Source: Scytalidium lignicola
Taxonomy: Eukaryota; Ascomycota; Leotiomycetes
Length of the DNA stretch: 63,977 nucleotides
Direction of reading: 5' to 3'
Assembly: GCA_002812745.2 (NCBI GenBank)
Contig: NCSJ02000247.1
Coordinates: 1-63,977 of the forward strand
Numbering within the stretch: the stretch's first letter is position 1; each line of letters begins with the position of its first letter. Shown piece after piece: positions 47,101 to 58,132 of the stretch. The notes below the pieces were generated by a model. That model did not search any database and had not been told where the DNA came from. It saw only the letters and a list, made by a program, of their open reading frames with translations. The position numbers were made by a program, and so were the translations under genes.

Positions 47101-47317
47101 TTGGTGGCTGCTTTCCGTTGCACTTTTGACCGGCCGCGGGACTATCCGATTACTTCTAGACCTAGATATTTTCGGTATGCTTGCTAGCTAGTTAGTCACT
47201 ACATTAGTATCAAATCAATGCAATATTTTTATCAAATGGCTTTTTAAATTGATCAACGTGTTGTTCATACAGTACAACTACCCGGCTAAGTGGTAGAATG
47301 CCAAATGAGATAGAAAG
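41120..47317. other. 6.2-kb gene-poor, GC-richer region upstream of the NDT80-family gene
   Basis: No convincing CDS is found on either strand. Frames of 60-150 residues are common because the GC content is higher here than in the AT-rich spacers elsewhere, but they overlap one another and none shows a known motif. It carries a GC-rich hairpin (41658-41693) and many GTAC-core motifs from about 42.8 to 45.8 kb. It could be an extended upstream control region, a long 5' leader or non-coding RNA of the NDT80-family gene, or degraded sequence. Confidence 0.45.
41658..41693. repeat. GC-rich inverted repeat
   Basis: GAGCTCCC (41658-41665) and GGGAGCTC (41686-41693) are exact reverse complements around a 20-base C/G-rich loop. 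Confidence 0.6.
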
Positions 47318-48441
47318 TCAGAGATGAGAGAATACAACAACAGCTCTAACGTTTCCAGTGCCTTTGATAGGAATACTCTGGTCGTCGATTGCAATATTCG
47401 TGGTTGAGTCAGCCTCGTCGGTTTCAGTGGGCCAATCCCTCCAGATTTCGAGTCGACTTGGTTGTTCGTGCTGCATTTTCCTCATTGCCATTGTGGCCAC
47501 CCTCTTTGCCTGTGCAGTATCACCAACTTCCATTAAGAGGATCTTAGATTCTAGCTCTCTCTGAAGTTCCAGTAGTCGATAATAGAATATATCTTCTGGA
47601 GCACAATCAAGATCCAGATTTCTTTTAGGAACTAATGCTAACTTTGGTTCCCAATGCCTAACAGACCGCGCCGCTTCTTTCATAAACCCGGCTTGAGATA
47701 TATAGGGAGGGTTCGATATGATGATATCATAACTTGCTGGAAGACTACTTTCTCTCCAAGGCATGAAAATGTCATGATAATGAAACTTTATCTGTGGATA
47801 TCCATTCCGAGACGCTGGCACTGGCAGTTGGCTGTTTGAAACTAGATTTTCTAGGTTCTCTCTTGATAAGTTAAGTGCGTGTTTGGATATATCTACGCCT
47901 GTTACTTCGAGATATGGGAACTTCTTCCATAACAGTGCATACAGCAGGAGAGATATGCATCCACTCCCAGAACATACGTCTAGGATGCTAAGTTTGTTCT
48001 GTTGAGCTTTGTTATCGCTCTTTTCAAGGTTGGACTTGAGCCACTCGGGGTCATCTCCGAGCAACAACTGAGAAATATATGCCGTATAGGCCTCTGTCTC
48101 TGGCCTACGATTTGTCAAAATATTGTTAATGAAGAGTAAATATGAGCTTACCTTGGTATAAGAACACCAGGGCGGCATTTAATGTCTAAGTCTCCGAATG
48201 GTTGAGAGCCAAGAATGTACTGTAATGGCTCTCCTCTGCCCCTCCGTTGGCAAAGCTTCAGCAGTTCATTTGCTCGATATCTGAGGCTCAACTGTCCATT
48301 TTCTGTCTCCTGGACGTATTCACGAATCCAGCGAAGCTCATTAATGGCTGATGATAGTGTCCGGCAGCTGGGGAGGAGAACAGGTAGTAGTGGTGAGATA
48401 GCATAAGCTTGCCGGATTAAAGAAGGGGAAATGCGAGGCAT
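47318..48441 (-). CDS. MTQ1: Mitochondrial release-factor glutamine N5-methyltransferase (HemK/PrmC type)
   Basis: The enzyme methylates the glutamine of the GGQ motif in peptide-chain release factors. Exon 1 (48152-48441) and exon 2 (47318-48104) give 358 residues. The N-terminal helical domain has LLKLCQRRGRGEPLQYILGSQPF, the conserved PrmC feature. The SAM site is DVCSGSGC (139-146). The catalytic NPPY is at 228-231 within SNPPYISQAGF. The N-terminus is Arg/Ser/Leu-rich, as for mitochondrial import, which favours Mtq1 over the cytosolic Mtq2, whose fold lacks this N-terminal domain. It is divergent from AIM32, with 310 bases between starts. Confidence 0.93.
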
Positions 48442-48751
48442 CGGCCAAGATTTCTAGAACCACAGAACTGGGACCAATTAAATCTCTGGTGCATCCTGTA
48501 CCATTCAAAATATATGAGACGAGATTCGATATGCTGCTTCTGGAATAGATCCCGAATAATCCAGGGTCGTCTTTTGCTCTGACGGATATACCAGTCCCAG
48601 AAAGTCGGTTCGGATCCGAGACGACGGCACTTTCATCATAAAATTTACGGACACCTAGATGGGCCATTGACGTAGACGACGGACATCATAAAGCTCGTCT
48701 CAGCTGCGCCTTTCGTATCAGCTATCTAATTTCACTTTGACCCTTTTACTA
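48442..48751. promoter_or_regulatory. Shared divergent promoter of MTQ1 and AIM32
   Basis: Only 310 bases lie between the two start codons, so the two mitochondrial genes probably share control elements. I see no additional gene. Confidence 0.5.
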
Positions 48752-49873
48752 ATGTCCCTGAGATTAGGCATACGATCATCATGGCGGCTGCTAAGCTTGG
48801 GGACTGGTGTGACTCGTCGCCATATCTCGAGAGCGATTGATCCACCGTTCCCCACGGTACCAACATGCCCCTCACCAACATGTGCTTGCGCCGCGACGCC
48901 AGAGATGCCACAAGGCCTAGAGATTGATCACAAAAGACCACTGAATGGGACTATGGCTGCATACTCAGAACAGGTGTTGATTTGTACTGGAAAAGACGAT
49001 TGGCCGTCTCGAATTGAAGAGGAGAATTCCGGGGATAATCTTGCCGCGGACATAAAGGAGTTATTGGGCAAGGGTGGAATATATAGTGATGTGCATTTGA
49101 CCTTTAATTATTATTTACATTATATGTCCTTACCTGCTGATGGTGATATATAGCCATTCCATAATGTTGCAATTACCAATTCGTCATTCCCCTCCTCCTT
49201 GCCCCCTCGAGGAGAAGTCCTAACGACGTCTGCATATATCCTTCCAAGCTTCAAATACGTTCCGTTTCTCCCACGAGTCTCTTTTGACAGTGTGCAGGCG
49301 TTAGTTAAAGGCTATCTTCTTCCGACCAAATTAAGTCCAGCGCACAACGCTCTGTCTCCAATACATAAAGACCGCTTGTTACGAAGTTCAAGTTACCAGA
49401 ATATACTATATGGCGTGCAGGACGTTAATGATATATTGGTCTTAATATGTGGACATGGAGGGCGAGATATGAGATGCGGCATAACAGGACCTCTTCTGCG
49501 ATCTGAATTCGAACGCATGCTTCCTATGAAGGATGTCCAAGTTCTGCATAACCCAGTTAAGATCCCGCTACCCTCTGAAGAGAAGGAGATATCAGGGCCT
49601 GAAACTGTAAAGTCAGCTCGAACTGCCCGAGTAGGGGTTATAAGCCACATTGGAGGACACAAATTCGCAGGCAATGTTATCCTTTATATTCCACCGACTA
49701 TGAAGACAGCATCTGGCGCCACTCATTCCTTGGCGGGATGTGGCATATGGTACGGGAGAGTCGAACCTAAACATGTGGAAGGAATTATACAGGACACTCT
49801 TCTCGAGGGAAAAGTAATTAGGGATTTGTTCCGTGGCGGTATTAAGCAGAGCGGGGAAATTTTAAGACTATAG
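48752..49873 (+). CDS. AIM32: Aim32/Apd1-family thioredoxin-like [2Fe-2S] protein
   Basis: Exons 48752-49090 and 49154-49873 give 352 residues. The true start is the ATG at 48752. The first 30 residues are Arg/Ser/Leu-rich, resembling a mitochondrial presequence. CPSPTCAC at 39-46 opens the sucrase/ferredoxin-like domain. The cluster-binding residues of the Apd1/Aim32 family can be matched by pattern: Cys212 and Cys221 in CGHGGRDMRC (Cys-x8-Cys) and His278/His282 in SHIGGHKFAGN (His-x3-His). In yeast, Aim32 is mitochondrial and linked to redox quality control of import and respiratory-chain proteins. C-terminal GIWYGRVEPKHVEGII is also family-typical. Confidence 0.88.
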
Positions 49874-50259
49874 AAGTTAGACAGAAATGATGTATTATTT
49901 ATGGGTTCTATATGGAGTTCAGAGAAGGCTTTGGAAAACTTATGGACATTCAGGTAAAGGGAATGTTTAGATATGTACACTTTTGTATAGTTAAAATATA
50001 AGGATATTTCAACTCCCGAAAGAGAAGTCATATTTCTATAAAGGGAGGGGTTGCTGTTTCTATTAACACTTGGGGTGTGGTTATAAAAATTCAAGGTCGA
50101 GCAGTCTGCCACTGTTCACCGCCTAAATTATACTTCGACGACTTCAGAGTGATTGATACCTTTATTAAATTGCATTGTTGTAGTCTTAGACCACTTGTAT
50201 ATATTCTACTTTATCTCATTATCTATGTAGGGTATAAATAATCTGGTAACCTCATTCCA
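49874..50259. other. AT-rich intergenic region
   Basis: Between AIM32 and the DUF2011 gene, both on the plus strand. A GTATAAATAA TATA-like element at about 50232 lies 28 bases before the next start. No gene seen. Confidence 0.5.
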
Positions 50260-51166
50260 ATGTTTGAGATTCCGCATGCAAAACGGTAGGTAGAATACCA
50301 CGTCTCAAAATTCCTGCTCCAACTGACAGCCTGCTAGTGTGCGCCGCAGCGAACTATTCAATACATCCCGCTCCGTCTCCCCTGCTGGCTCAAATAGCTC
50401 TTCAAATGAACATCGAGGTATAGATCCTGAGATTGAATTGCAACTGCAACGACGGCTTGCTTCTATTTACGGGGATATTGAGGTGGATAATGGGCCTATC
50501 AGTGATGCCACTGAAAATAATCTAAATGAGGAGGGCGTGGAGGAGGAAGATGTTTTTGAGTTTCGTTTATTTGGTACAAGTAAGGGTGAAACAAGCCTGA
50601 AGAATGAACCTAAGCCTGTACAGAAGATCGTATTGAATGACAAAGAGGAGCTTGGCGACGGAGGATTTGTGGGACAAAGAGATATCGGTTTCTATATCCA
50701 AGAAAAGGCGACAGGTTATAGAAGGCGAGAGATTGAAGCTATAGCGGTCAGTGGTGAAGATGTTCTTCAGGTAAAAAAGAAGAGGTATTTTGGTTGGGAA
50801 GTGCCGTGGCGAGTCACTGTGCTTCGAGATTTCAGTAGTAAGTCTGAAGCTGTGTTGAAAAGGCAAAGCGTGCGAGATCTAGTTGAGGGGAAGAGAAAGA
50901 AGCCTGGCAAGAAGAGAAGGATTCTGCTTAGGGTGCGGATGAAGAAAAAGGCGGAGATACAGGAAAAGAAAAGAGCAGAAATGGAGGCTAAGGAAGCCTC
51001 TCTGAAGGAAAAGAAGACGAGGAGAAATAGAGAAAAGAAAGTTAAGAGGAAGATGAAAGAGAAGGCGAAAAAGATTGCTGCTAGCGGTGATCCTAGTGGG
51101 GGCAATGCTGGTGTGGAGGACGGTGGAGAGGTGGACATAGAGGATAGGGAGTCAAGTTCTGAATGA
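50260..51166 (+). CDS. DUF2011-type fungal protein
   Basis: A 26-base first exon (50260-50285, MFEIPHAK) joins via a GTAGGT...CTAG intron to exon 2 (50338-51166). The product is 284 residues. Without the mini-exon there would be no ATG start in frame, and with it the start reads MFEIPHAKRVRRSEL, the pattern I know from fungal DUF2011 proteins. The middle has acidic DVFEFRLFG and a hydrophobic/basic KKRYFGWEVPWRVTVL segment. The last 100 residues are a Lys/Arg/Glu-rich helix likely to bind nucleic acid or form a coiled coil, with several nuclear-localisation-like runs, and the tail is acidic. The function of the family is not known to me. The composition suggests a nuclear or nucleolar protein. 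Confidence 0.8.
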
Positions 51167-51752
51167 AAGACGGTCGTTCTGTATTGTTTGGTATCACTCC
51201 CAGAATGTCTTAATGCTTTTGATTCCTGTGCTTCCCCATCTATAGGCCACAATGGGAAGATGATGCACCAAATTCGATATATTACTAAATGTGTATTCTT
51301 AGTACGATATGCTATGATTACTTGAAAGTTCCAAGGATTGAGTCTGTAGAAATGATAGATAGTTAATCACCTTCTACTAAATACGATCGCACGTTCTTCA
51401 TTCCATTCGAGAACAATATTTTGCACCACTTCAAAACGAGATAATTAACATAATTAGGAGAGAGCCTTTAATTCTGCAAGGATATGCGTATGTAAAAGTA
51501 TAAGAACCCGTGCATATGCAAGGTGAGGGTATATGTATTCCGAAAACCACGCTATGTTTGTGCCGTAGGTAGATTAATCCAGTAAGAAATAAAAGAAACG
51601 CGATCAAAAACCCCAAATCGCTGAATAACCAAAGGACCAACGTGTGTGTCATCCTTAAATATGCCCAGTTTCCCTTGAACACCAATAATCACATGCTTAG
51701 TAAAAAAACTAAAAAAAATTCAAATGAACGCTGATGATGAGAAATGAAAGTT
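51167..51752. other. Convergent intergenic region
   Basis: 3' flanks of the DUF2011 gene (+) and the GAS2-domain gene (-). AT-rich, no gene seen. Confidence 0.55.
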
Positions 51753-54700
51753 TCACCCCTTCCTAAATAACCTTTTGGTACCACCCACCTTCCCCAGGAC
51801 CCCAAAATCACTCACATGCCTCTTTTCCTTTTCCGCGCTAGCTTTCCTGACCTTATCTTTCATGCTCTCAACCCACTCTTGATCGCGGGCCGAAATATCA
51901 ACTTTCTTGCTATTCGGTCCTGCAAGTCCTAAGCTACTATCTTCTTCAGTCCAGCTAAGCCGTGAGCTGCTTGAAGCTGTGCTAACGGCTGAACCAGGGG
52001 TTTCAGACCACTTATCTCTCCGAGAGCCGAAGAGCATTGGTGTAGAAGGTGGTCTTGTGTCTCTTGCACCTTCGCCTTCACTGCGTCGGGTTTTTCTGAC
52101 TGCAAGACTTGACGTGGGCCTATCTAATGCTGAACCCGGTCGACTAGCCGGACTAGCTCTACCATTCCGCACAGTCGGCGTTGACATCATTGAACTAGAA
52201 GACACGTTTCTAGAGGGTATGTCTTGTATCTCTACCTTATCATCGGCAACGAAAGAGCGCCGCCGATGATGGGCAGCATATTCTTTGAGGTACTCGCCAA
52301 AATCAGCCCAGCCACCTCCAACTCGCACCATTACACGTTCTCCGTTCTCTCCCACGAGACGAACAAAAAGTTTTATTGGCGCTTCACCTGTGGTTCTAGA
52401 GAGGTGGTAGAGTCTAGTTTCCGAAACAACACCGCTTTGGGCCCGTGGGCGAGTGGAGGGGGCCGGCCTGAGCGTGAATGACGGCGTGGATGACCTGGTG
52501 TTGCTCATGCTTGAGTAAGACCTCGTATTACTCATGCTTGAATGCGGTCGAACGCTTGGAGTAAGAACACGTCGTGTCTTTTTTGGCTGTATTAGATCTT
52601 GTTGGGTTGTGTCTAGCTCGGACGTGAGCCGTATGTGCGCTGGTATTGATTGTAGTATCTCGCTAATTTGTTGTTGCATCTGATCATCAGCTGCCTTAGT
52701 TGGAGATGGCAAAGCTGAATCGGTCGACATGTCCACATTTGGCAGAATGGGAAGTTCGAACGAGGCCTCAGAAGGACCAGGCGAATCTGGACTTTGAGAT
52801 CGAGATTCGTCCTGGAAAACGTGCAAATATTTTTTAGGAGATATGGCAGGAACTTTAGGAGAGCCCGGAGGAGTATAATCATGAGAAAGTAGCCCTCGTG
52901 ATCCGAACCTGCCAGCCAATGGTGACTGTTGATTGATAATCGGAGATGCTCGATCTATAGCCCTATCTGATATTGGAGATGGCGAGTTGTCTGGCAGCAT
53001 TCGAGATATTCTTATATTAGCGGGCCGACTGATAATGACAGTAGACGCATTGGAAGATACACTCCCCCTATGAGAGAAGCTGCCTCTCGGAGACATCTCA
53101 TAGATCTGTGCCGGTGTCATGAGTGGGCCAGGAGATACACCCGATGGCCTTGGCCAAGGAAGGACTTCATTGTATGAAGCGTTTGCTCCAAAATTGAAAT
53201 TTCCAAGGTGCATGGTCCTGAATGTATCATATTCTGTCTCTTCGTCTACTGGTGGGAGCGACGACTCTCGGCCATCAGCACTCTGAACACTCCGACTGAA
53301 ATCTTCCCTTAGTGGAGGATTAAAAGCAGGTGTATTCGGAGAGCTACTCTCGAATATAGGCCGGGGACTTCGGATAGGAGTTGAGACAGGATGGAAGAAT
53401 TCAGCCGGCTCTTCTTCCAATATCTGAGGTATTGAACTCGAAGTAGAGTGGCTTGATACATATGACAATCTCCGTAGATCCCCTGATGACTCATTGGCAG
53501 TAAGGTCGGTATAATCAATGTCATTTACTCTGGTGGATCCATCCGCAGAGAATGACAGGGTTTTGCCAGGAGAATGGATGACGATCCACTCATTTTCTTG
53601 GTCTACTGAGATGTTTGCAGAGGAATGTTGAGAAGCATCTATAACCTTCTCAGTGGCTTGCATCGATATGGACTGTGAAGATGGTAGCTCTTCGGTATTA
53701 CTATTTCCCTCAACAGTCTGATCATTCAAAGACACATTAGACGACGAAGCAAGTACATCAAGTCTCGGCTTTTCGGAAACGTTTGAAACATCTTGACTTC
53801 GTTCAGAATCGAAGCTGTTGCTTTCATTGTTCCAAGGATAATCCACCGGGATGGGTGCGGCTGCAATAGCACTAGCACTGTCAGAATCAGGTGTGTCATT
53901 GTCAGAAGACGACATATCCGTCCCACTGGATACGGTCAGATCAGGTTCGATTTCCAAATCCGAAAGCAAATGGAGCCGACCAAACTTATTCACGACTGCT
54001 GGCAGCTCTTCCGAAATCTCAAGAGCGGAGTCAGATATATTGTTAACCATCGCGCTCTGTATAGCCCCAACTACATCCGAATCATGGCTGTGTGGGCTAT
54101 GCTCTGCTTCGGCTGGCTCGTTCGCCTTCCCGCCACTGAGAATTGGAGTTGTTAATTCTTCAGCTCTTCTGGTTTGTGTTGTTCCTTGAAGATCATCTGC
54201 ATCCCCGACGATCATTTCCATCATTGATTCTTCTATGATTGGACCTTGCCCTGCTTCTTCTGCTAGTCGAGCTTCTTCGGCATTTCTGACCTCTGCTAGT
54301 CTGAACTCCTCTGCCAACCTGTCACTTTCGGCTTGCCGGGCTTGCTCTGCCTTTCTTTCTTTCTCTAATTTTCTAGCTTCTTCAGCTAGTCTAGCTTCCT
54401 CTAACTTTATAGCCTCTTCTGCTAGTCGGGCCTCTTCTAATTTTTGGGCTTCTTCAAATAGACGCGCATCTTCTACTTTTCTAGCCTCCTCTGCTATCCT
54501 AATTTCTTCAGCCTTTCTGGCCTCTTCAGCTAGTCGAGCTTTCTCGGCCTTTCTATTTTCTTCGGCTATTCTCTCTTCCTCCCTCTTTCTAGCTTCCTCC
54601 TCTTGCTTACGCCTCTCCATCTCGGCTTGCCTCTGCCTCCTCCACTCCTCTTCTCTGACCCTCCTATCGGCAGCAACAACCCACTCTCCATAATCATTTT

Positions 54701-55691
54701 CAATTTTCTCCATCCTGTCTAACCACTCATCGGGTAGTGTATCATCCCATCCTTCGAGTGTATCAAGCATGAAATCCAGGTGCCTGCCCAAGGCAGCGAC
54801 TCTATCTCGGAGAGTATCGCGTATGACGTTGAAGGACTGACGGTCGAAAGAGACAGACTCCAGGAGTTCCTCCTGGCGTGAGCGTCGCTTTGGTGTCTCT
54901 ATTGTCTTCCAAGCAGATGCTAAGGCCAGCTCAGCATCATCCAATGCCTCTAATAATGGCGGGATCTTTCGTAACACAATTAATCTCATACTCCATACGT
55001 CCATAAGGCGCATTAACCGCGAGAGATTTGGAAGCGCCTTGAGGACAGTAGCTGTGATGATGGCTGTGAAGTCATCCATGGCAGTATAAGTGCCATAAGA
55101 GACAAGATGTTGTTGCTCCTGTTCAGCCGTATCATCTTGCTGCGGAGAATGAAAGCTGGTAGAAGATATTCTTGACGTGGATGTGAAATTTGCAGTGGTC
55201 GCCAGGACCTCGTGTTTTATTTCCTCCACGTTCAGATCGTCCATGTCGATTGATATCTCTTCTAGACGGATCTCGTATGCGTTGACTTGAGAGGCAAGAA
55301 GGCTGCCGATGTATTCATTATCGTCGCTGTCTGTATTTCTACCTTCCTCATGCTCTTGTGATAGCTTCCTCCTCTTTGGCTCTGGCATTTCGAACCCATC
55401 AGACCCTCGGGCCGCCGGCCACGGCCAGTTCGATAATTCCTGTACCCATTCCTTGATCTTCTTGCTTGCAAGCGAGGCCTGCAGGCCAAAAGCACGTTCT
55501 GACTGTGTCGCGGCTTCGATGCTGGCCTTTAGGCGGCCAGATGGAGAGGTGAAGGCTTCGAAGGTCGTAGTTGGAGAGAGGTCGGAGAGAATATCGTCTG
55601 TAATTCGAGGTCGCGAACGGGATAGAGATCGGGAGTGACTCTGGGTCAAACTAGGCGTGGGCGACGGCGAGAAGGTTCGTAGGCGGTCCAT
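51753..55691 (-). CDS. Large GAS2/GAR-domain coiled-coil protein
   Basis: A single exon encodes 1312 residues. The first 60 residues are Ser/Pro/Arg-rich. Residues about 130-340 are helical, with a Leu-rich part. Residues about 350-485 are a highly regular coiled coil built from repeats resembling LAEEARKxEEAR. Residues about 500-1080 are Ser/Asp/Glu-rich and probably disordered. A GAS2-related (GAR) microtubule-binding domain at about 1100-1145 is recognised by IKLFVRLVGENGERVMVRVGGGWADFGEYLKEYAAHH (conserved core VRVGGGW). The C-terminus is Ser/Arg-rich and basic. Fungal proteins of this layout are annotated as GAS2-domain or Kar9-like microtubule and nuclear-migration proteins, so a cortical or microtubule-linking role is likely. 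The exact ortholog is not established. Confidence 0.82.
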   Translation of the reverse strand: MDRLRTFSPSPTPSLTQSHSRSLSRSRPRITDDILSDLSPTTTFEAFTSPSGRLKASIEAATQSERAFGLQASLASKKIKEWVQELSNWPWPAARGSDGFEMPEPKRRKLSQEHEEGRNTDSDDNEYIGSLLASQVNAYEIRLEEISIDMDDLNVEEIKHEVLATTANFTSTSRISSTSFHSPQQDDTAEQEQQHLVSYGTYTAMDDFTAIITATVLKALPNLSRLMRLMDVWSMRLIVLRKIPPLLEALDDAELALASAWKTIETPKRRSRQEELLESVSFDRQSFNVIRDTLRDRVAALGRHLDFMLDTLEGWDDTLPDEWLDRMEKIENDYGEWVVAADRRVREEEWRRQRQAEMERRKQEEEARKREEERIAEENRKAEKARLAEEARKAEEIRIAEEARKVEDARLFEEAQKLEEARLAEEAIKLEEARLAEEARKLEKERKAEQARQAESDRLAEEFRLAEVRNAEEARLAEEAGQGPIIEESMMEMIVGDADDLQGTTQTRRAEELTTPILSGGKANEPAEAEHSPHSHDSDVVGAIQSAMVNNISDSALEISEELPAVVNKFGRLHLLSDLEIEPDLTVSSGTDMSSSDNDTPDSDSASAIAAAPIPVDYPWNNESNSFDSERSQDVSNVSEKPRLDVLASSSNVSLNDQTVEGNSNTEELPSSQSISMQATEKVIDASQHSSANISVDQENEWIVIHSPGKTLSFSADGSTRVNDIDYTDLTANESSGDLRRLSYVSSHSTSSSIPQILEEEPAEFFHPVSTPIRSPRPIFESSSPNTPAFNPPLREDFSRSVQSADGRESSLPPVDEETEYDTFRTMHLGNFNFGANASYNEVLPWPRPSGVSPGPLMTPAQIYEMSPRGSFSHRGSVSSNASTVIISRPANIRISRMLPDNSPSPISDRAIDRASPIINQQSPLAGRFGSRGLLSHDYTPPGSPKVPAISPKKYLHVFQDESRSQSPDSPGPSEASFELPILPNVDMSTDSALPSPTKAADDQMQQQISEILQSIPAHIRLTSELDTTQQDLIQPKKTRRVLTPSVRPHSSMSNTRSYSSMSNTRSSTPSFTLRPAPSTRPRAQSGVVSETRLYHLSRTTGEAPIKLFVRLVGENGERVMVRVGGGWADFGEYLKEYAAHHRRRSFVADDKVEIQDIPSRNVSSSSMMSTPTVRNGRASPASRPGSALDRPTSSLAVRKTRRSEGEGARDTRPPSTPMLFGSRRDKWSETPGSAVSTASSSSRLSWTEEDSSLGLAGPNSKKVDISARDQEWVESMKDKVRKASAEKEKRHVSDFGVLGKVGGTKRLFRKG

Positions 55692-57637
55692 GATTGTTTG
55701 CTGTTGTGGTTAGTATATATCGAATAGAACTTATATCCGATGTCTATGTGAGGGAGTCCTCTGTGTAGAAAGATAATGAGACCATGGTAAGAAGGTTAAA
55801 ATGACCACCAATTGAAAGAGCGTAGGATGGATTGGGTTCTTCACTGCCACCGTGGTTTTGCTGGGTCGTTTGCTCGATGCATGATGACGGTTGTGCTGGC
55901 AGGATTCCTTCCGGATGGTGAGACATGCAGAACACGTTCCACACTCTGTGATGAAGTGACTGTTTCTGCCAGAGCGTTTGGGCAGAGAATTTCAGAGAAA
56001 GAGAAGGATAAAATGAGTGGGTGATCAGCTGTTTGCTACAAGGAAGGTGTCCACGAGTATGTTGAGGAAGTTTGACGCGAGTCGACTGGTGATGTCTGTG
56101 TGGAAATTCGCTTCCTACGTATGGTCGTGATTCACCATGCATAAGCGTTGCATCTCCGGGTGCTACCAGGAAGGATAAGGCGCGTCATCGGAAACTGGCG
56201 GTTGAGCTTCACAGTGTGATGCCAAAGCTCTCTCCAGATCACCAGCAAAATGCACCTGGACCCTCTTCTTAAAAGTAATTTCTAATGAAGTTGCGTCTCT
56301 TCAGCCTCTAATGGTCCCTCAGGGGCATGAATACCCGGCTAGGTCAATCGCGCCAGGCGCGGTCCCAGTGAGCCAATCAGACGCGACACAACATTTGGAG
56401 GTACCTGTCCGCAAGAGATTGCGGAGAGATGTAAAATTACAAGCCCAATGGGAGATTACAAATGCAAATATTTCCATAAGAGGATAAGCCATTATTTGCA
56501 TGACCATTTCTTGTCTCACACGCAATATATTCTGTCTGTTGGGTTTTTTCTCTTGAAGATCTTTGATGATGATATGTTACGCCTTATGAGTGCGAGATAG
56601 TACCTTGACATTGAGGGCCTCCACATTGTGTCCCTCTAGAACAGACAAACTATCACTTCGTATACAGGGAATTCTAAACAGAGCTATTAAATTATAGTAT
56701 TCTCTTTCTTGTTCGATGTTAATCTTGACAGATTCTGTTGTCAATTAAATCATCAATCGAGACCAAATATCTGTTAAACTCGACCATTCATCAAGTTCTC
56801 GCTCTCTGGATCACAAATCCAATCTATCCCTTATCTATTTCCTACAATTCATATTTAAATTAGATACCGTTCTGCAAAAAGATCTTTTTACATATTGGGA
56901 GACCGAAAAGTGCCCGTTCTGATGCACGATGACAATAGTCCTGTGGCTGACGATACAGTGAGTTTTGTATTCCGTTGGTTTGGATCACATTAGTCTACCT
57001 CATTCACGGAAATTAAGGACCTAATATACGATTCAATGAAGAAATTTGACTATTTGTCTCAGAAGCACTTTGGAGATTTTCGCAGAAAGACTGTCATCAA
57101 CGTGTTGTAGAAACCATTTTGTAAAGGCAATTTTGCTGTTTATGTGTTCAGCAGGAGTCTCTAAGTGGTTGTACACAGCTATCTTATAGAGACGGCCTTG
57201 CAAAAAACTTGAAGGTGTATAATTGACTCTTCATATTAATGATCTCGAAGGAGGTAGTGGTTACCAACGCCAAGCTTTGAAATATAGTTGTCTGGATTGA
57301 ATGATTGGTCTGCCCTGTTTGACTTTGGCTGTGTGCAAATATTTGTTGCAGATCATGAAAATAAATCCTATAGGTGATAAGCATTGGGTCTAAGGATGCA
57401 TTATAGTCGGTAATAGCTGATTAGGACTACGGCTATGAGAGTGAAACTGAGAACCTCCTCTTGACCTTGCTGAACAGTGGGTGGACTTTCTAACTCCTCA
57501 TATAGAAGAACACCGAATTTTTCTATGTGCGATTAACAGATATGATTGCAGCCTGCTCTTGTTCACAAGCTGGCTTCCATTCCACCACCTATGCCATGGC
57601 TTCTGCACACCCTTTGCTCATTCATAACACACGATTT
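55692..57637. other. 1.9-kb intergenic region
   Basis: 5' flank of the GAS2-domain gene and 3' flank of the alkyltransferase gene. CCAAT-type elements occur near 56372. AT-rich from about 56520 onward. I find no supportable gene, and scattered short frames show no motif. Confidence 0.5.
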
Positions 57638-58132
57638 TCATTCTGTTTGAATTTTAAACCCATTCCACAACCTCCACTTCTCGATCAAATTTCCTTTCTC
57701 GTCAAACAACACTCCTTCGCCCTTCAATAACTCGAGTTTCATTTTCTGATTAACGCCAGATGGCGCATCTTGTGGTTCACCCAAGAATCCTCCAATTGCC
57801 TGTTTAATCCCCCTTGTTAATTTCGTAGCTTACTGGCATCACAGCCTCTAAAATACCGAAATCAAGGATTGGATAGACATAGAACGTGTACTTACACCAT
57901 CAGCTGAAATTATCCTGTGGCAAGGTACTTCAGGAGAGAACGGATTCCTCCTTAATGCGCCTCCTACTGCTCGAGGCGAGGATCCAAGTGCCCGTGAGAG
58001 GGCTGCGTAAGTGGAGACACGACCCTGTGGAATTTGACGGAGTAGGTCATAGACACGCTTTAGATATTAGTATTCTGGCTAAAGACAATGAATAAACTGG
58101 CGGAATACCTCTTGATATTCAGTCACTGCCAT
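57638..58132 (-). CDS. MGT1: O6-alkylguanine-DNA alkyltransferase (MGMT/Ogt/AdaB type)
   Basis: This suicide enzyme takes the alkyl group from O6-alkylguanine onto its own cysteine. Three exons (58109-58132, 57896-58057, 57638-57799), all in phase, give 115 residues. The mini-exon MAVTEYQE leads into RVYDLLRQIPQGRVSTY, the usual start of the DNA-binding domain. SSPRAVGGALRRNP holds the helix-turn-helix and the finger Arg37. The active site is PCHR with Cys54 in EVPCHRIISADG, so it is not the inactive Trp form of alkyltransferase-like proteins. GGFLGEP follows as expected. Only the C-terminal catalytic domain exists, with no N-terminal RNaseH-like domain. It is divergent from the Ada-type regulator, with 311 bases between starts, a strong hint of co-regulation. 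Confidence 0.92.
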
